A stretch of 64,000 bases of DNA from Hungatella hathewayi (lineage in GTDB: Bacteria > Bacillota > Clostridia > Lachnospirales > Lachnospiraceae), in contig CP102274.1 of assembly GCA_025149285.1 (NCBI GenBank), positions 6,180,489 to 6,244,488 on the forward strand, given 5' to 3'. Position numbers and translations under genes: made by a program. Numbering within the stretch: the first letter of the stretch is position 1; every line of letters begins with the position of its first letter. Below the pieces are notes generated by a model. The model saw nothing but the letters and a program-made list of their open reading frames with translations, was not told the origin of the DNA and did no database searches. This document shows positions 17,184-27,314 of the stretch, one piece after another.

Positions 17184-18071
17184 CTACTCTTTCACTGACC
17201 CCAGCGTCAGGCCGGAGACGAAGAATTTCTGCATAAATGGATAGAATATTACGATCGGCAGGGACGCCACGACAATCTTTGCTGCGTTAAACGTTTTAAG
17301 CGAGGTAAGCGCTTCAATTTCCGCCGGAGTTAATGAGGAACTCATGACGCTGACCGTCGTATTGGTCAAAGTCTGGATATAGGTCTGCAAAGGCATATTG
17401 CTGGGCGTATTCATCAGCAGAAGGCCATCGAAGAAGTTGTTCCAGTGGAACACCACGGAAAATACGGTCACAGTGGCGATCGCCGGTTTGGCTAACGGCA
17501 CGAAGATACGCATCATCATCTGGAATGGAGTGATTCCGTCCAGCATAGCCGACTCCTTGATCTCCTTGGGAAGATTTCTGAAGAAGTTCATCAGGAGAAT
17601 GGTGTTGTAAACCGGAAGTGCTCCGGGAATTACCAGCGCCCATATGGTATCCATAAGCCCGGTCGCCTTGATAACGAAGTACCATGGGACGAGACTCGCA
17701 CCGAACAGCATGGCGAAGATCATGAACCACATATACACTTTTCTGGCCGGGAAATCCGTTTCGTCCTGGGAAAGGGCAAATGCAGTGATAACCGTCAGAA
17801 CCAGGTTGATCGCACCGCCTAAGACTACCCGCTGTACAGAAATCCACATGGCCTGCATAAACTTGTGATCAGTCATTAAGACCTTGTACGGTGTAAAGGT
17901 CAGCTCCACCGGCCAGAGTGTCACCTTCCCCGACAGGGCAGCCGTTTTGCTGCTGAGTGACAGTGCAATGACATGCAAAAGAGGGATTAAACAGCTGAGC
18001 CCCAGGATAAGCAGAAGCAGAAAGACACAGAAGTCAAACAACCGGTTCTGCCACGTATTATATTTTTTCAT
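17184..18071 (-). CDS. Carbohydrate ABC transporter permease (YtcP/LplC-like)
   Basis: A 295-residue MalG-like inner-membrane permease with about six membrane segments. The EAA-type loop that contacts the ATPase reads KEIKESAMLDGITPFQMMMRIFVPLAKPAI. With the permease encoded 13 bp upstream and the lipoprotein before it, it forms an importer of the LplABC/YtcQP type used for polysaccharide-derived oligosaccharides. No ATPase gene is present; such importers share a genome-wide MsmX-like ATPase. Confidence 0.92.
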   Translation of the reverse strand: MKKYNTWQNRLFDFCVFLLLLILGLSCLIPLLHVIALSLSSKTAALSGKVTLWPVELTFTPYKVLMTDHKFMQAMWISVQRVVLGGAINLVLTVITAFALSQDETDFPARKVYMWFMIFAMLFGASLVPWYFVIKATGLMDTIWALVIPGALPVYNTILLMNFFRNLPKEIKESAMLDGITPFQMMMRIFVPLAKPAIATVTVFSVVFHWNNFFDGLLLMNTPSNMPLQTYIQTLTNTTVSVMSSSLTPAEIEALTSLKTFNAAKIVVASLPIVIFYPFMQKFFVSGLTLGSVKE

Positions 18072-18084
18072 GGTTTATCCCCCC

Positions 18085-19026
18085 CTAAAAGATCTGATAA
18101 TTGGCAAATTTCTTTGCCAGCTTATGCGCCGTGACAATCATAATGAAGCTGATCGCCGACTTTAAGAGCCCGATGGCGGTGGCCAGTGAGTACTGGGCGT
18201 TGACGAAGCTCAACCGGTATACGTATGTATCGATAATATCTCCGCTCTGGTACACGACCGGACTGTACATGTTATAGATCTGGTCGAAGCCAGCGTTTAA
18301 GATATTGGCGATATTTAAGGTAGCTACCATGACAATGGTGACGCGGATGCTGGGCAGCGTAATATGCCATATTTTCGCCAGTCTGCCTGCGCCGTCCACC
18401 GAGGCCGCTTCATAGAGTTCCGGGTTGATGCCCATGAGGGCTGCAATGAAGATAATGGCCCCGTAGCCGAACTCCTTCCACACATCTGTGCTGATCACCA
18501 CGCCCTGAAACAGTTTATTGGATCCGAGGAACATTAACGGTTCTTTTAAGATTCCGAGGCTCATAAGGCCCTGATTTAAGATTCCTCCTGTGTCCAGAAG
18601 ATTCTTGAATATCGTCGCCAGAATTACCCATGACAGGAAATGCGGCAAAAAACAGATAGTCTGAACCGATTTCTTAAACTTTACGCTGGTAATCTCATTT
18701 AAAAGAATGGCGAAGAATATGGACAGCACCATCGTGAGTACCAGTTTCCCCACTGCGATGGTGAACGAGTTCCGGAATATTCTGGCCGTATCGGGCAACA
18801 GCAGCATGTGCTTGAAATTGGCAAGCCCCACCCATTTGGACTTTAAAAATCCCATAATCGGCTGATAATTCTGAAATGCCATGATATTTCCGAAAAACGG
18901 AATAATCGTATAAATAAACAATATAGCAAAGCCCGGCAGCATCAGCAGATGATATTGGTATGTCTGCCTTATGGTTACGTGTCTCCCTTCCTTTCTTCTT
19001 CTCTTCCTTCCTGCTACTTTTCCCAT
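18085..19026 (-). CDS. Carbohydrate ABC transporter permease (LplB/YteP-like)
   Basis: A 313-residue MalF-like permease with a basic N-terminus and about six membrane segments; the EAA loop is ELYEAASVDGAGRLAKIWHITLPSI. It is preceded by GGAAGGAAG. Together with the YtcP-like permease it forms the channel of the oligosaccharide importer. A stable stem-loop separates it from the binding-protein gene, which probably keeps permease levels below those of the lipoprotein. Confidence 0.92.
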   Translation of the reverse strand: MGKVAGRKRRRKEGRHVTIRQTYQYHLLMLPGFAILFIYTIIPFFGNIMAFQNYQPIMGFLKSKWVGLANFKHMLLLPDTARIFRNSFTIAVGKLVLTMVLSIFFAILLNEITSVKFKKSVQTICFLPHFLSWVILATIFKNLLDTGGILNQGLMSLGILKEPLMFLGSNKLFQGVVISTDVWKEFGYGAIIFIAALMGINPELYEAASVDGAGRLAKIWHITLPSIRVTIVMVATLNIANILNAGFDQIYNMYSPVVYQSGDIIDTYVYRLSFVNAQYSLATAIGLLKSAISFIMIVTAHKLAKKFANYQIF

Positions 19027-19086
19027 ACGAAACTTCCTTCCTTTTTGAACTCCCTGTAATTGGGAATGCCTGCTCTTCCCGATTTT

Positions 19087-19117
19087 GAAAACCGGAGGTT
19101 TTTGACCTCCGGTTTTC
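19087..19117 (-). terminator. Stem-loop between binding protein and permease genes
   Basis: GAAAACCGGAGGT and ACCTCCGGTTTTC form a perfect 13-bp stem with a 5-nt loop. No U-run follows, so partial termination or 3'-end protection of the binding-protein mRNA is likely. Confidence 0.7.
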
Positions 19118-19140
19118 CATTCCTCATTTGCTGAGATCTC

Positions 19141-20883
19141 CTAGTTGGCACCAGCCAGTTCTGACATTTCCTGCGTAATGGTATCACCACCCAGTGCCTT
19201 CCACTGGCTGACAAATTTATCAAATTCGTCAATCGTTGTGTTTCCAGTGAGGACTTGTAAATAAAATTCATCTTCCTGCGTCTCTAAGGTTGCCCATAAG
19301 GATTCCATAGAAGGAGAATCCGCATAGCTGGCCGCATACTGAAGATTTAGCTTATCCGCCTGACTCTGTACGGTCCAGGCACCATTGGCCCATCCCCAGC
19401 CATTCGCAGTAGAAATATTTTTCTCTACAGTCTTTCTGAAGCCGTCTTTCTGAACTGCGGTATATCCGTTGTACCATGTCTTTCCATCGCCGCTTAAATC
19501 ATCGTAAGCCACTTTTCCGTCAATACAGTCCATCACAGACTGAATCTGTTTTTCCTTGGCATCATAATCACAGTGAAGAACATTGATGGGATAATAGTGC
19601 CAGGAGAATGGGGAATCCATACCATTGGGCCGGACATTCTCTGCCTGAGACTGATCTAAATCATACTGATAATTAATCGTCTTTACGACCGCTTCCTTGA
19701 TATCTTCTGAACAGCCTTTCTTTACTACAATGTAGGTAGTGGTTGGACTCTTCATGGGGACGTTCAGTTTGCCTTCCGCATTTAAAGGAGCTACGTAAGA
19801 ATTCCATTTTACAGAATCATCCGCACCTTCCAGCATGGATACCACCGGCCACTGGTTCGACCACCATGCGCCAAAGAAAATACCCGCCTGGCCATTGCTG
19901 ATCATTTCCACACACTGTTCGGAGTCTCTGACTGCAAAAGAAGGATCGATAACCCCCTCTTCCACCAGCGTTCTGATCTCTCCAAGAGCTGTCTTAGCCT
20001 CTTCTGTGATGGAACCGTATACCACAGAGCCATCATCCTGTTTGATCCACATCTTCGGATAGGCATCAAATAAGGTAAACAGTCCATTTATATGCCACGT
20101 TCCTCCGTTCTTCTGAACCAGTTTTTTATCGGAAGAAAGCCCTACCGCAATTCCATCTGTCACATTGCCACCTGGATTCTTCTCCATAAAGGTTTTTGCA
20201 ATGTTCACAATGTCGTCCAATGATTTTGGCTCTTCCAGCCCCAATTCTTCCATCCAGTCCCCCCGGATATAAACAAGAGGTACACTGTCCATACCTGGCT
20301 GAATATCAGGAATTGCCATCAGTTTTCCGTCAAAGGTCGCAAGACCTTCCGACATACCATTAGTGGAATCAAAACATTTTTTCAATGCATCGGAGCGGTA
20401 AGTTGCAAACGCTTCCGTCATATCCTCCACCGCACCGGCATTGACCAGCTGAACCAGCTGAGTGTATGTTACATTCATGACGTCCGGCATGTCTCCCGAT
20501 GCGATGGCCATAGCGACCTTCGTTGGATATGAGGCGTCATCTACGGAAAAATCATATATGTATTCTGTATTTAATTGATCCTGAAGATATTTTACAATAT
20601 AGTTGTTATGGGAATCCTCACCGTCCGGATACGTAACATTGGCTGACTCCGCTCTTCCCACATGAATCACAGTTGTCTCCTCATTTACCGGACCGTAAGG
20701 ATCTACCTCCTCTGTGACAGCGGCCGACTGAACATTCGACTCTTTCGCAGCATCTTTCGTTGTTGATTCAGTCTTGACAGAAGAATCTTCCGGTGCCTTC
20801 GTATTTCCTCCACAACCAGCCATACAGCCCCCTGCCATACATGCGGTCACGAGCAGTGATACTAATTTTTTCCTTCTTTTCAT
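19141..20883 (-). CDS. Extracellular sugar-binding lipoprotein (LplA/YtcQ-like)
   Basis: A 580-residue solute-binding lipoprotein: basic N-terminus MKRRKK, hydrophobic stretch, and lipobox (MAGC) followed by a Thr/Ser/Glu-rich linker. The mature protein has the long form typical of LplA-like receptors that bind oligosaccharides from plant or host glycans. The ATG at 20883 is preferred to 20895 because GGAGG lies just ahead of it, inside the longer frame. It heads the importer, DUF4965 and GH51 genes and faces the YesN/YesM pair, which very likely controls it. Confidence 0.93.
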   Translation of the reverse strand: MKRRKKLVSLLVTACMAGGCMAGCGGNTKAPEDSSVKTESTTKDAAKESNVQSAAVTEEVDPYGPVNEETTVIHVGRAESANVTYPDGEDSHNNYIVKYLQDQLNTEYIYDFSVDDASYPTKVAMAIASGDMPDVMNVTYTQLVQLVNAGAVEDMTEAFATYRSDALKKCFDSTNGMSEGLATFDGKLMAIPDIQPGMDSVPLVYIRGDWMEELGLEEPKSLDDIVNIAKTFMEKNPGGNVTDGIAVGLSSDKKLVQKNGGTWHINGLFTLFDAYPKMWIKQDDGSVVYGSITEEAKTALGEIRTLVEEGVIDPSFAVRDSEQCVEMISNGQAGIFFGAWWSNQWPVVSMLEGADDSVKWNSYVAPLNAEGKLNVPMKSPTTTYIVVKKGCSEDIKEAVVKTINYQYDLDQSQAENVRPNGMDSPFSWHYYPINVLHCDYDAKEKQIQSVMDCIDGKVAYDDLSGDGKTWYNGYTAVQKDGFRKTVEKNISTANGWGWANGAWTVQSQADKLNLQYAASYADSPSMESLWATLETQEDEFYLQVLTGNTTIDEFDKFVSQWKALGGDTITQEMSELAGAN

Positions 20884-20958
20884 GGTAACCTCCATTATAA
20901 TTAGTTTTCAACCCCTGCTGCTTACGGCGCCTTAAGCAACGATTTATTTCATGTCTTT

Positions 20959-20987
20959 ATTATATCCTCTGGTATTTTCCCTGTATA
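20959..20987 (-). promoter_or_regulatory. Promoter of the oligosaccharide importer operon
   Basis: TATACA (20987-20982), a 17-bp spacer and TATAAT (20964-20959) on the minus strand, 76 bp before the lipoprotein start. The weak -35 fits activation by the divergent AraC-type response regulator. Confidence 0.6.
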
Positions 20988-21106
20988 TACAAGGTTTTTC
21001 GCATTCCTATCACAAAATTACCCTTTTATGGCCTTCCACTGTTATCCTGCTGGAAAATCTGCTAGAATAAATTTATAGATTTACATGAATGGAAGGAGTG
21101 TTAGCC

Positions 21107-22594
21107 ATGTATCAGATTTTAGTCGTCGATGATTCCGTTCTCGATGTTGACTGCATCACATTTCTTATTAATAAATACGAACTGCCTCTTGAGGTTGCCA
21201 CCGCGGTAAATGGCCAGGAGGCTCTGGGACTCTTTCAGAACCCTGAAAATCATTTTGATATTCTTTTTACGGATATTCGTATGCCATTTCTCGATGGCCT
21301 GGGACTGTCCAAAGAGGTGAGAAAGCTTTCACCGAATACAAGAATCGTCATTTTCAGCGGCTTTAATGATTTTGAATATGCCAAAACCGCCATCACCATT
21401 GGCGTAGAAGATTATCTGATGAAACCGGTCATTCCTGATGAATTCGTTTCTGTCATGACTCGCGTTATTAACGGAGTAGAGGAGACTAACCGCCAGATCC
21501 AGACACGCCGCAGTGAGACCAGACTTTTAAAAAATCATATGCTATGGCTGGCTGTCAATGGAAAAAATGGTACGCCTGCAGACAGTTCTTCATTTTTTAA
21601 GGATCGTTATACCGGCCTTATGCTAATCGAATGCAGCAATGAATTTTTCAGTCTGGAAGGCATATCCTTTCAGGAAAAACTGGAAGGCATCCTCACTGTC
21701 CCTTTTGACTATCTGAATCTTGATCCAGCCCGAAGCATTCTGTTCTTTAAGGAGGAGGCATTTCTCTTTCCTTGTGCACAGGCTGTATGTTTATGTGCTG
21801 AAAAAGAATTCAATCAGAAATGCTGTGTGGCGTTTCAGGATCTCCCTGACAACAGTTCCATAAGCCAGATTTATACACAGCTGGAAAAACGGTTGGAGAA
21901 TCACTTTTTCTTTCCAGAACAAAACATTTTTCTGCCGGATGGTCCGGATCACCCTTACGCTGCCTCCGGTCATATTTCCATTGATATCGTATCCGATGAT
22001 CTGCGCCTGAAGGATTATGACTCCCTGATGCATCATTTGGAGGATCTCTTTGAATCTTTAAAGCATGAGAAAACCCACTCCCTGATTTTCGTCAAGTACT
22101 GTTTCACCGAGTTGATGAAAGAAATAATCCATTACCTTCCAGACGATCAAAAGCCGGATTTAAACAAAGTGGCAGAAAAAATCTATAGTTCTGCAAACAT
22201 CGTGGAACTGATGGACATGACCTGCAGTCAGGCCAAAAAACTGCTCAGCCAGACGCAGAAAAATCAGGGAAGCTGTCTGAAATCAGATAAGATCCGGCAG
22301 TATATCTATCAGAATTACACCCAGCCATTGTCTCTAAATGATATCTCCAGCCATTTTTACATAAGTCCCAATTATCTTTGCTCCGTATTTAAAAAAGAGA
22401 CGGGATGTAATCTGATGAAATTTATCAATGAATACCGACTGGAACAGGCCGCAAAACTGCTTTTGGAGACAGAGATGAAAGTCAACAAAATAGCTGAAAC
22501 CGTGGGATTCTCCAATCCCTCCTACTTTTCCCAGCGTTTCCGCGACTACTATGGAGAAAGTCCGGAAAATTACCGCCAGAAGGAGACTTACTAA
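21107..22594 (+). CDS. YesN-like response regulator with AraC-type DNA-binding domain
   Basis: A 495-residue regulator. Residues 1-125 form a receiver domain (YQILVVDDSVLD; phospho-acceptor Asp in DILFTDIRMPFLDG; conserved Lys in VEDYLMKPV). A long unconserved middle part follows, and the last 100 residues are an AraC/XylS pair of helix-turn-helices (DISSHFYISPNYLCSVFKKETG ... KIAETVGFSNPSYFSQRFRDYYG). The ATG at 21107 follows GGAAGGAG; an earlier ATG at 21089 is a weaker choice. It should activate the divergent importer operon when its partner kinase senses the sugar. The kinase gene overlaps its stop by one base. Confidence 0.92.
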   Translation: MYQILVVDDSVLDVDCITFLINKYELPLEVATAVNGQEALGLFQNPENHFDILFTDIRMPFLDGLGLSKEVRKLSPNTRIVIFSGFNDFEYAKTAITIGVEDYLMKPVIPDEFVSVMTRVINGVEETNRQIQTRRSETRLLKNHMLWLAVNGKNGTPADSSSFFKDRYTGLMLIECSNEFFSLEGISFQEKLEGILTVPFDYLNLDPARSILFFKEEAFLFPCAQAVCLCAEKEFNQKCCVAFQDLPDNSSISQIYTQLEKRLENHFFFPEQNIFLPDGPDHPYAASGHISIDIVSDDLRLKDYDSLMHHLEDLFESLKHEKTHSLIFVKYCFTELMKEIIHYLPDDQKPDLNKVAEKIYSSANIVELMDMTCSQAKKLLSQTQKNQGSCLKSDKIRQYIYQNYTQPLSLNDISSHFYISPNYLCSVFKKETGCNLMKFINEYRLEQAAKLLLETEMKVNKIAETVGFSNPSYFSQRFRDYYGESPENYRQKETY

Positions 22595-24328
22595 TGGTAA
22601 ATACTCTAAAACGAATCAGAAGGGGCTTTCTGGACATGGGGATCCGCAGAAAAGTCCTGATCGTCTTTCTGCTGGTAGGTGCACTTCCGTTCCTGTGCTA
22701 TATCATCCTTTCCAATCGCTATACCAACCGGATCATCCTGGAAAGAGAGCGGTCCCTGACCGAACTTGCACTGGAGCAGGCAGTCAGTTCTGTAGACAAT
22801 AAGCTAATCACTTATAATAATCTTTCTAATTTCATGTTTAATAATAATGCTATTATGAAGGTATTAAATACCAGCTATCATGACGATTATTTCCAAATGT
22901 ACAAGGCTTATTCCGACACCATTGAACCTCTTTTTCTCACCTACTATGCCCTGTATCCGGATCTGGAGGCTATCACAATTTACTCTTCCGGTGATATTCA
23001 TCCTTATAATAATTATATTTTGGGTCTGGACAGCCTGTATCAGAAGGAATGGTTTCCCCAGGTACATAACCAGTATATTCCTACCTGGGTCTCTGCCGTG
23101 GAAGACGGCAAACCATATCTTTACTCCACCAGACTAATTGGAGATATCAGGCAGTACAAGAGTTCAAATTACCTCTCCTTCCGAATTAATTATGATATGT
23201 TCTTTGAACCGTTTTTATCTCTCTCGGAGGACAAATACGATGTTGCAGTTACGGCTCAGGATGGAAGTCTGATCTTTTCCACCTCTGATCTTCCCAGGGA
23301 GGAACTGACAGCATTTCTAACTGATTTATCTGATACCCGGTACTTAAAACTGACTTCCTCCATACCGGAGACAGGCTGGAATATCTGTTACTATAAGACT
23401 TACACCTCCATCCACAGTGCAGTCAATGCGATTACCCGCGGTACTTATGCCTTTGGCTGGATTATCCTTCTGTTCCTCGGAGTCATGGTCTTAATCATCT
23501 CAGTTTCTATCGTCACCCCCATCGAAAATCTGACTGAGAAGATCGACGAGGTGCGTACCGGAGATATGAATGATCTGTCGGTTTCCCTGGGTAGTTCACG
23601 CCACGATGAGATCGGCACGCTTTTTCAAACATTTTCACGTATGATGGGGGAAATCAATCACTATATTATGGTAAACTTAAAACACGAGCTGGAAAAGAAG
23701 AATTATCAACAAAAAATTCTGTATGCACAGATTAATCCACATTTTCTTTATAATTCCTTATCACTTATCAACAGCCGTGCGATTCTGTCCGGGCAGAACG
23801 ATATCAGCGAAATGGTCATTCTCCTGTCCACGTTTTACCGCACTGCGCTGAATAAAGGAAAAGATATCACTACACTTGAAAATGAACTGATGAATATTCA
23901 GGCCTATGTAAAGATTCAGCTCTTCTCCTACAGCGAGTCCATCGAAGTTGTTTACAACATCGAGGAGGCCTTAGCCGGCGTTCCATTTCCCAATTTCATT
24001 CTCCAGCCACTGGTGGAAAATGCGCTGGACCATGGCTTAAAGAACAGTCTGAAGAAGGACAAAAAGCTGACTGTCACCGTAAAAAAAGAAGAGTACATGG
24101 CAGTAGATTTTATCTCTATTTGGATTGAAGGATAACGGCTGTGGCATGGAAAAGGAAGCTGTAGAACATCTGTTTTCCGTACAGACGAGCGGCTATGGCA
24201 TGAAAAATGTCAACGACAGGCTGCGACTGCTCTATGGAGACAAGTATACCCTTACGATTACCAGCAAACCAGACAGAGGAACTACAGCATTTGTCAGACT
24301 TCCCTGTGATATAGGGCAAAAAAAATGA
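22594..24328 (+). pseudogene. YesM-like sensor histidine kinase, frameshifted in the ATPase domain
   Basis: Intact up to residue 513: two membrane segments (about residues 20-40 and 290-315) flank an extracellular sensor, then a HAMP region, the phospho-acceptor motif AQINPHFLYNSLSLINSRAI, and the ATP-binding N-box LQPLVENALDHGLKN. The frame then stops at 24135. The rest of the ATPase domain (DNGCGMEKEAV and the G2 box SGYGMKNVNDRLRLLYG) continues one base out of frame at 24125-24328. One extra base near 24124-24127 explains it. If real, the kinase lacks its G1 and G2 boxes and should be dead; a sequencing error is the alternative. Cognate regulator is the gene just upstream. Confidence 0.88.
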
Positions 24329-24376
24329 ATCGGTAAGAAATGCGTAAAGAACAGCAGCTATCTGGCAGCTTTCCTC

Positions 24377-26458
24377 CTAAACAGCCAGCATCAGCTCCAT
24401 CCGCTGGATAATATGATCCTGATACTCCTTATCCAATTCCACAAAATAGCCGCTCCAGCCCCACACCCGTACAATCAGGTTCTTATAATTTTCAGGATGT
24501 TTTTGCGCTTCCAACATAGTGTCCCGGTTCACGGAATTCAATTGAAGCTGATGGCCTCCCAGATCCATAAAAGACTTTACCAGCACCGCGACCTTGGCAC
24601 AGCTTTCCTCTGTTCGGAACACGGTGTCATGAAGTTCCAGCGTCAGAGGTCCTCCGTTAATTACCCGTTTCAAATCCGGTTTGGTAAAAGACTGGATAAT
24701 CGACACAGGACCTCTGCATCTGGAAAACAGGCTGGGTGAGTAATTTGCACCAAACCCCTCTCCTTTGCGCCTTCCATCCGGAGTCGCTGGCAGATTCTCG
24801 GCATGACGAATATAGTACATGGCAGATCCTGTTCCCGCTCGGTAAATACCGCCTCTGTCATTGCTTCTTCCCTTTAAGGAATCTGCAAAAATGTTCAGCA
24901 GCCGGACCGCGATCCCATCTACGTAATCATTATCATTTCCCATCTTGGGAGATTCATAGCGCAGCCGGTTACAAAGCAGCTCGTCGCTCTCAAAATCATT
25001 CTTAAGGGCCTTAACCAGACTGAGGGCATCCGTGCTCTTTTCCTCATACACAAATTTTTTCACGGCTGCCATGGAATCTGCCGCTGTGGCGATTCCTGTT
25101 CCATGGAACCCGTAATTGTTATATTTACATCCGAGGGACACATCAATTCCTTTTTCACAACAGCCTTCCATCATCAGGGATAAAAACGGCGCTGGATATA
25201 GATAGACTCCATTCACTTGTTTACATAATGCTTCAACCTGACTATTAATCTTGTTTCTTACCGCCTCCTCAAACTCTTCATAGGAGCGGCACTGCTCCAG
25301 TTTCTCCATGACAGCGTCGGAGACAGCCTTTGTGAAAGAAAGAGCTTCGATATTAGGAATATCCATGGCTGTGCCTGGAATGATAAATTCCCAGCAGGCG
25401 GCTACTACATAGCGGTAAGCATCCTTTTTCTTATACCCCAGCTCCATAAGCCCCGGAATCACCACATCGTCATTGGAATACTGCGGGAATCCAAGCCCCT
25501 GCTTTGTCAGCTGTGTCCCCAATATATATGTATCCAGCGGAGTCTTTTCGTGCACTCGCAGATTGATTTTAGGATCAATCACCTTCAGCTCCAGGCTGGC
25601 TTTTAAACACAATTCCGACAAGAGATTGTAGCTGTCTGTACCATCTTCATTTAATCCTCCGAGCACCAGACTCTGTCCGTTATCCCCCTGCTGCATGCCC
25701 GGATATAAATCACTGTCCCGGTTAAAGGTTAAAAAGAATTCTTCCAGCAGTTCCAGCGCGCTCTCCTTCGTATGTATCCCCTTATCCAGATCAGCCTTTA
25801 AGTATGGATAAATATACTGATCAAACCGGCCCACTGTGTTGTGGTAGTTCCTCCCGCACCACATGGTAAAATGGATAATCCGAAACATAGAAAGCGCCTC
25901 CAGAAAACTCTGCGGTGCGTGTGCAGGAACAGACAGCAGCGTTTTGGCAACCACTTCATTCCCCCTCTGTTCAGCCAATTTCTGATATCTGGATGCAAGG
26001 GAAAGTACGTGATCCAGAATATCAATCTGCAGCTGAAGATAATGAGCTTTTTCTCTCTCACCACGCTGGAAAAATTCTTCCCTAAGAGCTTCCAGCTCCG
26101 TCTTCTTTGCATAAAATCCCTGATTCAGCAGTTTCGTATAGTCGACACTGATATTGCACACATCACCCTTCTCATGGATCCAGTGTGTCTTTTTTAAATC
26201 TCTCATCTCCTCTTCTGTAAAGATCTCCGGTATCGTCGTCACCGTTCTGGTAAACGCGATCCGCTCTCCCTCAAATAAGACGGGCTCTTCTTTATCCAGT
26301 ACATAAATCAGCCTCCTGGCTGCCCGATCCACATCCGGTATCTGTTCTGCCGCAAACTGTTCTGCTAAAATATAAGGGTCCTCCGGTTCTTGCCACATGG
26401 CCTTCTGTCCCTTATCCACTACAAAAAACTGACGCATTTTTTCAATATTCTCTGTCAT
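24377..26458 (-). CDS. Glycyl radical enzyme of the pyruvate formate-lyase family, substrate unassigned
   Basis: A 693-residue glycyl radical enzyme. The C-terminal radical loop RVWGWSGYFVELDKEYQDHII places the radical Gly at about residue 667. The thiyl cysteine is in VVAACWEFIIPGT (Cys355), with Glu two residues later as in the C-x-E motif of dehydratases, but the classical GCVE is CWE here. It is shorter than pyruvate formate-lyase (about 760) and lacks the Cys-Cys pair, so it is not PflB. Its ATG overlaps the activase stop by four bases. The shared LacI operator suggests a sugar- or polyol-derived substrate. Class assignment is firm, the reaction is not. Confidence 0.9.
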   Translation of the reverse strand: MTENIEKMRQFFVVDKGQKAMWQEPEDPYILAEQFAAEQIPDVDRAARRLIYVLDKEEPVLFEGERIAFTRTVTTIPEIFTEEEMRDLKKTHWIHEKGDVCNISVDYTKLLNQGFYAKKTELEALREEFFQRGEREKAHYLQLQIDILDHVLSLASRYQKLAEQRGNEVVAKTLLSVPAHAPQSFLEALSMFRIIHFTMWCGRNYHNTVGRFDQYIYPYLKADLDKGIHTKESALELLEEFFLTFNRDSDLYPGMQQGDNGQSLVLGGLNEDGTDSYNLLSELCLKASLELKVIDPKINLRVHEKTPLDTYILGTQLTKQGLGFPQYSNDDVVIPGLMELGYKKKDAYRYVVAACWEFIIPGTAMDIPNIEALSFTKAVSDAVMEKLEQCRSYEEFEEAVRNKINSQVEALCKQVNGVYLYPAPFLSLMMEGCCEKGIDVSLGCKYNNYGFHGTGIATAADSMAAVKKFVYEEKSTDALSLVKALKNDFESDELLCNRLRYESPKMGNDNDYVDGIAVRLLNIFADSLKGRSNDRGGIYRAGTGSAMYYIRHAENLPATPDGRRKGEGFGANYSPSLFSRCRGPVSIIQSFTKPDLKRVINGGPLTLELHDTVFRTEESCAKVAVLVKSFMDLGGHQLQLNSVNRDTMLEAQKHPENYKNLIVRVWGWSGYFVELDKEYQDHIIQRMELMLAV

Positions 26459-27300
26459 AATACCTCGCTCCTTATTCCATATTCTTCAAATACTTTCTGC
26501 GACACCCAAACAGTTTGTTCCGGATCAAACGCCGGCCGGTATTCTTTCTTTACCATAGCATACTTAGCGCCTGCTGTCTTATGGTATGGCAGAAGCTCTA
26601 CCTTTATAAGCGCCTTTGCCCCTGCGATCCACTTGGCAGTACTCCTGAAATTCTCCTCGTTGTCATTCACTCCCGGAATCAGAGGGATACGGATGACAAA
26701 CGGAATCTCTCCCGCACAGAGAATCCGGGCATTCCCCAAAATTTTTTTATTATCCACTCCTGTATACTTTTTGTGAAGAACCGCATCAAACATCTTAATG
26801 TCCATCATCACGTAATCCAGATGGGCGATCACCTTCCGAAAAACGTCTTCTTCACAGTATCCAGAGGTTTCTACCGCCCGGTGTACCTCTGGAATCCCGC
26901 TTAAAACTTCCGTTAAAAATTCCGCCTGCATAAGCGGCTCTCCACCCGAAAATGTAACTCCGCCTCCATACCTGGCATAGTAATCACTGCTCTTTCGGAT
27001 CCTGAAGATCAGCTCCTCTGATGTCATCTTCTCTCCGGCAATCCGTCTCAGATGCAGGGGACACACCGGAATGCATTCCCCGCAGCTAATACACGTCTTA
27101 TGTCTGCACACCTCCCTGCACTTCCCACATCCGGTGCAGGACGCCGTACCTACCATCAACTGGGGAACCCCACTCAGCCCCTCCGGGTTATGACACCAGC
27201 TGCATCTTAACGGGCATCCTTTTAAAAACACAGTCTGCCGAAGGCCTGGACCATCGAAAACAGTAAACTCCTCTACATCGAAAACGACTCCTTCTCTCAT
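26455..27300 (-). CDS. Glycyl-radical enzyme activating enzyme (radical SAM, extra [4Fe-4S] clusters)
   Basis: A 281-residue activase that makes the glycyl radical on the downstream enzyme using S-adenosylmethionine. The radical SAM motif is FLKGCPLRCSWCHNPEG, followed by a two-cluster ferredoxin-like insert (CTGCGKCREVC and CISCGECIPVC), the type found in activases of dehydratase-like glycyl radical enzymes. GGE motif: FSGGEPLMQ. The start at 27300 has AAAGGAGTG before it; the longer open frame to 27399 would run through promoter and operators and is rejected. The operon order activase-then-enzyme with a four-base overlap ensures matched expression. Confidence 0.93.
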   Translation of the reverse strand: MREGVVFDVEEFTVFDGPGLRQTVFLKGCPLRCSWCHNPEGLSGVPQLMVGTASCTGCGKCREVCRHKTCISCGECIPVCPLHLRRIAGEKMTSEELIFRIRKSSDYYARYGGGVTFSGGEPLMQAEFLTEVLSGIPEVHRAVETSGYCEEDVFRKVIAHLDYVMMDIKMFDAVLHKKYTGVDNKKILGNARILCAGEIPFVIRIPLIPGVNDNEENFRSTAKWIAGAKALIKVELLPYHKTAGAKYAMVKKEYRPAFDPEQTVWVSQKVFEEYGIRSEVL

Positions 27301-27314
27301 TTTCACTCCTTTTA

